NCBI RefSeq assembly: GCF_020215645.1
Contig: NZ_CP084058.1
Coordinates: forward strand, 3,472,001 to 3,536,000
From: Nonomuraea gerenzanensis
GTDB lineage: Bacteria; Actinomycetota; Actinomycetes; Streptosporangiales; Streptosporangiaceae
Reading direction: 5' to 3'
DNA length: 64,000 nt
In this document: in pieces, positions 8,794 to 14,804 of the stretch
Layout: each line of letters begins with the position of its first letter
Numbering within the stretch: the stretch's first letter is position 1
Notes under the pieces: generated by a model
Databases searched by the model: none
The model's input: only the letters and a program-made list of their open reading frames with translations
What the model was told of the DNA's origin: nothing
Made by a program: the position numbers and the translations under genes

Positions 8794-9335
8794 AGGGGCC
8801 CGAACAGCCAGTTGCCGGCGGCGTTGGGGTCGTCGCCGCGGTAGTAGTCGGCGGCGGCCAGCACCAGCTCCTCCACCGTGAGCGAGCCCCTGCCCGCCCG
8901 GTCCAGCCGGTCGAACGCCTCGTCCACGTCGTCGTAGGGCACCCCGAACGCGCACAACATCGTCCGGAAGTCGGCCGGCCCGATCTGACCGTCGTCGTCG
9001 CCGTCGCACAGCTCGGCCACCGCCACCGTGGCCGGCCTGAACACCTCGTCGTACCGGTCGCCCGTGACGAACGCCGCCGTCATCCCCCGCCGGAAGTCCG
9101 GCCGCGCGATGCCGGAGTCGCCGTCGCGCTCCAGCGTCTCCGACAGGGTGGACCAGATGCGGTCGAAGCTGTCCACGAGACTCGCCCCGGCGACCGAGGT
9201 GGGGGACTCCCCGAAGCCCACCAGGATACGGGCGCCCAGCCCCAGCAGGTCCTCGCGCTCGACGACGCCGTTGCCGCTCGCGTCGATGTGGTCGAACGCC
9301 CGATCGAGCTTGTGATTGAGCAGGTCGATAGCCAC
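8790..9335 (-). CDS. EF-hand calcium-binding protein (calerythrin-like)
   Basis: A 181-residue cytoplasmic protein with four EF-hand-like loops: DASGNGVVERED, DGDSGIARPDF, DGDDDGQIGPADF and the weaker DRAGRGSLTVEE. The order and spacing resemble bacterial calerythrin-type sarcoplasmic calcium-binding proteins. The GTG start at 9335 is chosen because GGAGG lies seven bases upstream; the frame is open to 9413 but without a ribosome site there. Its stop overlaps the terpene synthase start, so both proteins come from one transcript. A role as Ca2+ buffer or sensor is inferred from the family; a functional link to the synthase is my inference from the coupling. Confidence 0.86.
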   Translation of the reverse strand: MAIDLLNHKLDRAFDHIDASGNGVVEREDLLGLGARILVGFGESPTSVAGASLVDSFDRIWSTLSETLERDGDSGIARPDFRRGMTAAFVTGDRYDEVFRPATVAVAELCDGDDDGQIGPADFRTMLCAFGVPYDDVDEAFDRLDRAGRGSLTVEELVLAAADYYRGDDPNAAGNWLFGPL

Positions 9336-9491
9336 CAATGCCTCCCCCGAGACTGACTGCGTGATCACAGTAAGTCGGGGCGGGCCCTTTGTCAGCGAGG
9401 CTCGCACCGGCACCCCCCGTAACGTGTGCGAAACACGGACACGGCATGCTGGTGTGTACGCCTGTACTGTCCGTACGAACGAGGGGAAGCC

Positions 9492-10853
9492 GTGGACCGC
9501 CAGCAGGAGTTCGTGCTCCGCACGCTAGAGGAACGCGACATCCGGTTCATCCGGCTGTGGTTCACCGACGTGCTCGGCTTCCTCAAGTCCGTCGCGATCG
9601 CGCCCGCCGAGCTGGAGGGGGCCTTCGCCGAGGGCATCGGCTTCGACGGCTCGGCCATCGAGGGCTTCGCCCGCGTCTACGAGTCCGACATGCTCGCCAA
9701 GCCCGATCCGGCCACGTTCCAGATCCTCCCGTGGCGCAGCGAGACGCCGGGCGCGGCGCGCATCTTCTGCGACATCCTCATGCCCGACGGCACGCCGTCG
9801 CACGCCGACCCGCGCTGGGTGCTCAAGCGCACGCTGGCCAAGTGCGCCGACATGGGCTTCACCTTCTACACCCACCCGGAGATCGAGTTCTTCCTGCTGA
9901 AGAACCGTCCCGAGCCCGGCCAGCGGCCCGAGCCGATCGACTCCGGCGGCTACTTCGACCACACGCCCCACAGCTCCGGCCACGACTTCCGCCGTCAGGC
10001 GATCATGATGCTGGAGTCCATGGGCATCTCCGTCGAGTTCAGCCACCACGAGGGCGCGCCCGGCCAGCAGGAGATCGACCTGCGCTACGCCGACGCGCTC
10101 ACCACGGCCGACAACATCATGACCTTCCGCCTGGTCATGAAGGAGGTCGCGCTGGAGCAGGGCATCTGGGCCTCCTTCATGCCCAAGCCGTTCACCGAGC
10201 ACCCCGGCTCCGGCATGCACACGCACATGTCGCTGTTCGAGGGCGACCGCAACGCCTTCTACGAGGCCGGCTCCGACTACCGGCTGTCGAAGATCGGGCG
10301 CTCGTTCATCGCGGGCCTGCTGCGGCACGCCGCCGAGATCACCGCCATCACCAACCAGTGGGTCAACTCCTACAAGCGGCTCTGGGGCGGCGCCGAGGCC
10401 ATCGCGGGGCAGGGCGGCGAGGCCCCCTCCTACGTGTGCTGGGGCCACAACAACCGCTCGGCCCTGGTCCGGGTGCCGATGTACAAGCCGCACAAGGGCG
10501 GCTCGACGCGCATCGAGTTCCGCTCGCTCGACTCGGCCTGCAACCCCTACCTGGCCTTCGCGCTGATCCTGGCCGCCGGGCTGAAGGGCATCGAGGAGAG
10601 CTACGAGCTGCCGGCCGCCGCCGAGGACAACGTCTGGACCCTGACCAGCGCCGAGCGGCGCGCCCTCGGCATCCAGCCGCTGCCCGGCTCACTCAACGAC
10701 GCCATCGAGGTCATGGAGCGCAGCGAGCTGGTGGCCGAGACGCTGGGCGAGCACGTCTTCGACTTCTTCCTGCGCAACAAGCGCTCGGAGTGGCGCGAGT
10801 ACCGCCGCCACGTCACCGAGTTCGAGCTGGGCCGCTACCTGCCGGTCCTCTGA
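9492..10853 (+). CDS. glnA2: GlnA2-type glutamine synthetase paralogue
   Basis: A 453-residue type I glutamine synthetase fold protein. Its N-terminus (MDRQQEFVLRTLEERDIRF) and catalytic blocks (GFDGSAIEGFARV, PGSGMHTHMS, ITNQWVNSYKRL) match the actinobacterial GlnA2 group, which sits beside glnE in mycobacteria. The loop that holds the adenylylated tyrosine in GlnA1 (NLYDLPP) reads NVWTLTS here, so GlnE cannot regulate it at that site. Some GlnA2-group enzymes have been reported to glutamylate polyamines rather than make bulk glutamine; which activity applies here is open. GTG at 9492 follows GAGGGG. Its 3' end overlaps the convergent ATPase gene by 19 bp. Confidence 0.93.
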   Translation: MDRQQEFVLRTLEERDIRFIRLWFTDVLGFLKSVAIAPAELEGAFAEGIGFDGSAIEGFARVYESDMLAKPDPATFQILPWRSETPGAARIFCDILMPDGTPSHADPRWVLKRTLAKCADMGFTFYTHPEIEFFLLKNRPEPGQRPEPIDSGGYFDHTPHSSGHDFRRQAIMMLESMGISVEFSHHEGAPGQQEIDLRYADALTTADNIMTFRLVMKEVALEQGIWASFMPKPFTEHPGSGMHTHMSLFEGDRNAFYEAGSDYRLSKIGRSFIAGLLRHAAEITAITNQWVNSYKRLWGGAEAIAGQGGEAPSYVCWGHNNRSALVRVPMYKPHKGGSTRIEFRSLDSACNPYLAFALILAAGLKGIEESYELPAAAEDNVWTLTSAERRALGIQPLPGSLNDAIEVMERSELVAETLGEHVFDFFLRNKRSEWREYRRHVTEFELGRYLPVL

Positions 10854-11431
10854 CCACTGGCGGCGTCGAAGACGATCGCCTCCAGCAGCCCGGCCTCCGC
10901 CCGGTTCATGATGCGCGCCGCGATGGCCGGGGCAGGGTCGCCGCCCTTGACCCGGGTGAGCAGGCTGTCCCACCGGCGCTGGTGGCGGGCGAACGTCCGG
11001 GGCGCCACCACCCTGCCCCTGGCCCGCTGCCCCGCCAGAGCCTCGTCGGCGGGGGCGTCCAGCAGGAGCAGATGGAGGTCCGCGCCGTGCCTGCGCGCCA
11101 GCCAGGCGAAGCCGCGCAGCACGACGGGGGCGCAGCCCCGGTTGTGCGCGAGCACCGAGTGGCCCTGGGTCAGGGCCCGCCGGATGCGGGTCAGATGGGT
11201 GACGAACACCACGGCCCGGCGCACCGGGTAGGGCGCCCAGGTGAGCCTGCCGTTCCAGTGCCGCCTGGACTGCGAGGAGTCGATCACCACGACAGGGCCT
11301 GAGGCCAGCGGCAGGCTTTCGGCGCCGTCCATGCCGTACAGGCGGCGCAGCAGCGTGGTCTTGCCCGCCCCCGGCAGCCCCGTCAGGATGACCAGGGCTC
11401 CCGGCGGATACCGCAGCCTCGCTCCCTCCAC
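10835..11431 (-). CDS. P-loop AAA_33-type ATPase/kinase
   Basis: A roughly 198-residue protein with an N-terminal Walker A (GLPGAGKTT) in the setting LVILTGLPGAGKTTLLRRL. A hydrophobic strand ending VVVIDS follows, then the lid-like basic region ARGRVVAPRTFARHQRRW. This layout matches the AAA_33 zeta-toxin/nucleoside-kinase-like group of small kinases; no antitoxin gene is adjacent. The GTG at 11431 has GGAGG at good spacing; another GTG lies three codons upstream. Convergent with glnA2 with a 19-bp overlap. Substrate unknown. Confidence 0.7.
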   Translation of the reverse strand: MEGARLRYPPGALVILTGLPGAGKTTLLRRLYGMDGAESLPLASGPVVVIDSSQSRRHWNGRLTWAPYPVRRAVVFVTHLTRIRRALTQGHSVLAHNRGCAPVVLRGFAWLARRHGADLHLLLLDAPADEALAGQRARGRVVAPRTFARHQRRWDSLLTRVKGGDPAPAIAARIMNRAEAGLLEAIVFDAASGQRTGR

Positions 11432-11909
11432 AGGCAACACCCTCCCCGTCCGGCCCGCCGCCGTTCAACCCTGCCGCGCCAGCATAGGCGCGTGCTACCA
11501 GACTCATCGAGGCCGGGCCCGGATGCGAGCCCTCGTCCGTAATCGGTGGCGGGCGGTGCCCGTGGTGAGCCGGTCCGTGATCAGTGAGTATCGGCGGATT
11601 GGTCGCGGCAGGCGGGAAACATCGTTAAGGTACTGGCAACGCCTTGATCGGCCTCACTCCCGTAGCGGTTCTGAGTGAGGCCGATTTTCGTTGCTTCTGA
11701 CCCCCGAGTCACCTCCGTGTGAGGTGCGGCGCGTAGCGTCTCCTCACCCGGTGGAGGGAAGTTTCGGACCCCTTCAAGGCGTTATGGAGTCGTACCGAGC
11801 AGCCATCGGACCCCCGCATCCTAGGTAAACCGGGTGTCCAGTAAAATCGGCCTGCTCTTTATGATATTTCAGGACTTTCGCCTGGCGTGGCGATAGAGGA
11901 GGGTGTGGC
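11432..11909. other. Intergenic region with promoter and a strong hairpin
   Basis: This 478-bp stretch between two divergent genes has no convincing coding frame. It contains the structured element at 11636-11694 and, near its right end, the AT-rich TTTATGATATTTC, a plausible -10 region for the hotdog gene, whose ATG is preceded by AGGAGGG. The rest shows nothing recognisable. Confidence 0.5.
11636..11694 (+). ncRNA. Strong stem-loop: terminator or small structured RNA candidate
   Basis: ATCGGCCTCACTC (11647-11659) pairs perfectly over 13 bp with GAGTGAGGCCGAT (11673-11685) and is followed by TTTCG. An outer 6-bp pair, GCAACG (11636-11641) with CGTTGC (11689-11694), could extend it. No gene on the plus strand ends just before it: glnA2 stops about 780 bp upstream across an opposing gene. 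It is therefore either the end of a short untranslated transcript or a leader element of the downstream gene. Confidence 0.4.
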
Positions 11910-12623
11910 ATGACGACGGCTGCCCTGCAGACCGTGTTGACCGTTCCCGAGCGCTTCCGTGGCCCCGTGGGTGTCGCCAACGGCGGCTGGATCGCGGGCA
12001 CCATGGCGGAGGCGCTGAACGGTGGCCGATCAGCCGTCGAGGTCACCCTGCACGCCCCCACGCCGCTGGGGACCGAGCTGCGGCTGGAGCACGTGGCCAA
12101 CACGGTCTCCCTCTCGCACGGCGACAAGCTGCTGGTCGAGGCGATCCCCGTGGCCGAGGAGCTGGAGGGCCCCGGGTTCGTGCCGTTCAACGACGCGGCC
12201 CGCGCCGAGGCCGGGTTCGCCGGGCTGAAGGCGCACCCGTTCGCGGAGTGCTTCGCCTGCGGCCTGCGCGAGCCGGGTGACGGCCTGCGCATCTTCCCCG
12301 GCCCGGTGGAGGGCACCGACCTCGTGGCGGCCGGCTGGCGGGTGCCGTTCACCGTGACCGGCGAGGACGGCGTGCCCGCCTCGATCGTGGGCGCGGTGCT
12401 CGACTGCATCACCGGCTGGGCACACTTCGGCCCGGGTGAGAGCGCGCTGCTGGGCCGCCTGGCCGTGCAGATCCACCGCCCGGTGCTGCCGGGTGGCCGC
12501 TACTCGGTGGTGGCCCGCCCGACCGGCCGCGACGGCCGCAAGATGTTCGGCCAGAGCGCCATCTACGAGGCGGACGGCACGCTGGTCGCGGCGGCCCGCG
12601 CCACCTGGATCGCTCCACGCTGA
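11910..12623 (+). CDS. Hotdog-fold (thioesterase-like) protein
   Basis: A 237-residue cytoplasmic protein that looks like two hotdog repeats. The first starts near FRGPVGVANGGWIAGTMAEAL and contains the strand region VEVTLHAPTPLGTELRLEH. The second has the helix-like SIVGAVLDCITGWA and a closing sheet VQIHRPVLPGGRYSVVARPTG. Acyl-CoA or acyl-ACP thioesterase/dehydratase relatives share this layout; the substrate is not evident. AGGAGGG precedes the ATG. A cysteine cluster (ECFACGLREPGDGLRI) resembles the linker seen in actinobacterial hotdog proteins. It ends at a symmetric terminator facing the hydrolase gene. Confidence 0.7.
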   Translation: MTTAALQTVLTVPERFRGPVGVANGGWIAGTMAEALNGGRSAVEVTLHAPTPLGTELRLEHVANTVSLSHGDKLLVEAIPVAEELEGPGFVPFNDAARAEAGFAGLKAHPFAECFACGLREPGDGLRIFPGPVEGTDLVAAGWRVPFTVTGEDGVPASIVGAVLDCITGWAHFGPGESALLGRLAVQIHRPVLPGGRYSVVARPTGRDGRKMFGQSAIYEADGTLVAAARATWIAPR

Positions 12624-12637
12624 AGCCCGCACGACGA

Positions 12638-12663
12638 GGCCCCCGAGCACACGCTCGGGGGCC
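12638..12663. terminator. Symmetric terminator between convergent genes
   Basis: Perfect 11-bp arms GGCCCCCGAGC and GCTCGGGGGCC around the loop ACAC lie in the 50-bp gap between the convergent hotdog and hydrolase genes. No U-tract on either side, as is common in actinobacteria. Confidence 0.7.
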
Positions 12664-12673
12664 TTCGCCGTGC

Positions 12674-13528
12674 TCACAGCGGCGCCGTGAGCCGGTCCAC
12701 CACGGTGGCCACGCAGCGCTCGTCGAACAGGATCGTGTAGTGGTTGCAGTCGGGCACCACCTCGTCCCGCAGCCCCGGCAGCCGGTCCGCCCAGGGCCGC
12801 ACCAGCTCGTCGGGCAACATCCCCGTCGGCTGGTCGAGCAGCCCGCGCGGTGCCCTGAGCAGCAGCAGCGGCGCCGTGATCGCCTTCAGCGCCGCCGCGA
12901 GTGCCTCCTGCTCCAGGTGCAGCCACCGCCCGTCCGCCAGCACCGCCTCGCCCACCGCCCGCGACCGCAGCGCGCCCTCGGGGCCGGTCAGGTCGTAGCG
13001 CACGTACGCCTCCACGTCGGCGTTCCACCGGCCGGCGAAGGCCGGGTGGGCCTTGAAGAAGTCCACGTACGCCTCCGCCGAGGGGAACGTCCGGCGCAGC
13101 CGGGCCAGCGCCGGGCCCAGCACCGCCTCCAGGGCCGCGTCGGGGTCCGTGCCCTCGGGGATCGCGGGCAGCGGGATCCCGCCGTCCACCAGCACCACCC
13201 TGGCGAACTCGCGTCGCGCGCCCGCCAGCGCGGCCACGTACGCGCCCATGGAGTGACCTGTCAGCACCGCGTCAGGGCTCGCCCCCACGTGGTCGGCGAC
13301 GCGCAGCACGTCCTCGGCGTGCCTGGGCAGCCCGTACGGGCCGGGCAGGGCCGCGCTGTGCCCGCGCCCGCGCAGGTCCACGGCCACCAGCGACCAGCCG
13401 TCCGGCAGCCGCCGCCCCACGGCGGCCCAGGCCATCAGGGACGCCGTGATGCCGTGGGCCGCGATGATCGTGCGCGGGCCGGCGCCGAACGTGGCGATCC
13501 GCAGACCGCCGACCTCGTCAATCCTCAT
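12674..13528 (-). CDS. Alpha/beta hydrolase
   Basis: A 284-residue alpha/beta hydrolase. The nucleophile elbow is LTGHSMGAY (serine). The oxyanion region is IAAHGITASLMAW, the acid strand precedes VLVDGGIPLP or the later LLLLRAPRGLL, and the catalytic histidine is in VPDCNHYTILFD. The ATG at 13528 (MRIDEVGGLRI) gives the cleaner N-terminus; another in-frame ATG at 13549 would add seven residues. Only 21 bp separate this start from the divergent amidotransferase gene. Substrate unknown; the fold covers esterases, haloperoxidases and lactonases. Confidence 0.82.
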   Translation of the reverse strand: MRIDEVGGLRIATFGAGPRTIIAAHGITASLMAWAAVGRRLPDGWSLVAVDLRGRGHSAALPGPYGLPRHAEDVLRVADHVGASPDAVLTGHSMGAYVAALAGARREFARVVLVDGGIPLPAIPEGTDPDAALEAVLGPALARLRRTFPSAEAYVDFFKAHPAFAGRWNADVEAYVRYDLTGPEGALRSRAVGEAVLADGRWLHLEQEALAAALKAITAPLLLLRAPRGLLDQPTGMLPDELVRPWADRLPGLRDEVVPDCNHYTILFDERCVATVVDRLTAPL

Positions 13529-13549
13529 AAACACCACATAATTCCGCAT
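13529..13549. promoter_or_regulatory. Very short divergent promoter, probably leaderless starts
   Basis: Just 21 bp separate the two start codons. CATAAT at 13537-13542 lies 7 bp before the amidotransferase ATG, the spacing of a -10 box for a leaderless message. On the other strand AATTAT lies 9 bp before the hydrolase ATG. The two candidate -10 boxes overlap, and the ATG sits in a near-palindrome around CATATG. Confidence 0.4.
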
Positions 13550-14239
13550 ATGCGAATTACCGTCATCGAGCATGAGGCCGAGGCCGGGCTCGGCTACCTC
13601 GCGCAGTGGCTCGGGCTGGAGTACGAGATCGTGCGGCCGTACCTGGGGGAGGAGGTCCCCGAGCGGGCGCGGGACGGGCTGGTCGTGCTCGGCGGCGCGG
13701 CGGCCGCCTGGGAGGACGAGCGCAGCCCGTGGCAGCCCGCCACCCGCGACCTGCTGCGCAGGGCCGTCGACGAGGCGACGCCGACGCTGGCGATCTGCCT
13801 GGGCGCGCAACTGCTCACCCTGGCCTGCGGCGGCACCGTGGAGCGCGGCGCGAACGGCTTGGAGGTGGGCGCCCGCGAGGTGACCGCGCTGCCCGCCGCC
13901 GCCTCCGACCGCCTCCTGTCGGGCCTGACCACGGCGGTGGCCGTGCAGTACCACCAGGACGCCATGACGCGGCTGCCCGACGGGGCGGTGCCGCTGATGA
14001 CCGGCTCCCAGTACCCGAACCAGGCCTACCGGCTCGGCGAGGCGGCCTGGGCGGTGCAGTTCCACCCCGAGGCCACGCCGGAGATCTTCGTCTCGTGGAC
14101 GGCGGACTCCGGCCTGGAGGCGGCCGAGGAGCTCAACGCCGAGGTCAAGGCCGCCGAGAGCGCGCTCGTGGCGACCTGGCGCCCGGTGGCCCGGGCGTTC
14201 GCCGACGTGGTGCGAGAGACCTTTCGAGGCCGCCTGTGA
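13550..14239 (+). CDS. Class I glutamine amidotransferase-like protein
   Basis: A 229-residue GATase1 domain protein. The nucleophile is C83 in LAICLGAQLLTLACGG, and the His-Glu pair lies in AVQFHPEATPEIF, so the full catalytic triad is present. The LVVLGGAAAAWEDE loop matches the oxyanion region. Stand-alone proteins of this type include GuaA-like amidotransferase subunits and gamma-glutamyl-polyamine hydrolases; the location between glnA2 and glnE fits glutamine or glutamyl-amide metabolism, but that is inference. The final 95 bp overlap the convergent HXXEE gene. It appears leaderless. Confidence 0.8.
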   Translation: MRITVIEHEAEAGLGYLAQWLGLEYEIVRPYLGEEVPERARDGLVVLGGAAAAWEDERSPWQPATRDLLRRAVDEATPTLAICLGAQLLTLACGGTVERGANGLEVGAREVTALPAAASDRLLSGLTTAVAVQYHQDAMTRLPDGAVPLMTGSQYPNQAYRLGEAAWAVQFHPEATPEIFVSWTADSGLEAAEELNAEVKAAESALVATWRPVARAFADVVRETFRGRL

Positions 14240-14723
14240 GGGCGTGCGCGAGTGCGTGCACGCCCGCCAGCACCAGCGGGAACGCCGCCACGGCCGCCCC
14301 CGGCCCGCGCGCCGGCACCCCGGCCCGCCGCAGCCGCCGCCAGGCCCACACCGAGTACGGGATCACCACGAGGGGCGCGGTCATCACGCCCGGCGTGTAC
14401 CCGCGCACAAGCGCCGCCTGGGCCAGGTGCACCACCCCGTGCACCCCGAACCCGGCCAGCGCCGCCTGGAAGACCGGGCTGCGCCCGCCGGTGCGCGCCC
14501 CCAGGCCCGAGGCCACCGCCACCACCCCGCCCATCAGCCCGATGGCCACGCTCGCGTGCGCCTGCGACACCTCCAGCCGCCCCCACGGCACCTGCGGGAA
14601 GCGCTTCTCCAGCCGGGGCCGCGCCGCCCGCGTCCACCGCGCCATGGTGGCCAGCTCCTCCGCGTCGTGCACCGCCCAGGCGGCCAGCAACCCCCACGCC
14701 ACCCCTGCCGGGACCCGTCCCAT
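14145..14723 (-). CDS. HXXEE-domain membrane protein
   Basis: A 192-residue membrane protein of the HXXEE family. The defining motif HDAEE appears near residue 19 in WAVHDAEELATMARW, and later helices carry histidines (FGVHGVVHLAQAALV, LAGVHALAHAL) that may form a metal site. Several hydrophobic segments span the length. The C-terminus is Arg/Pro-rich and overlaps the amidotransferase gene by 95 bp on the opposite strand. The ATG follows AGGAGG at good spacing; a GTG lies directly before it. A perfect palindrome lies 23 bp upstream. The family's biochemical role is not established. Confidence 0.75.
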   Translation of the reverse strand: MGRVPAGVAWGLLAAWAVHDAEELATMARWTRAARPRLEKRFPQVPWGRLEVSQAHASVAIGLMGGVVAVASGLGARTGGRSPVFQAALAGFGVHGVVHLAQAALVRGYTPGVMTAPLVVIPYSVWAWRRLRRAGVPARGPGAAVAAFPLVLAGVHALAHALTGGLERSLAPRRRTPGPPGARSPRARSRRP

Positions 14724-14745
14724 CACACCCTCCTCCACGAAACGC

Positions 14746-14761
14746 AACGCAACGTTGCGTT
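14746..14761. promoter_or_regulatory. Perfect palindromic operator (TetR-like)
   Basis: AACGCAACGTTGCGTT is a 16-bp perfect palindrome 23 bp upstream of the HXXEE gene and 44 bp upstream of glnE. CGCAACGTTGCG-type sites are often bound by TetR-family repressors, which commonly accompany HXXEE genes; no TetR gene lies nearby here. Confidence 0.5.
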
Positions 14762-14804
14762 CGCATGCTACGGCGAAAGGCGCAAGAGCTGTCAAGATGG
14801 AGAG

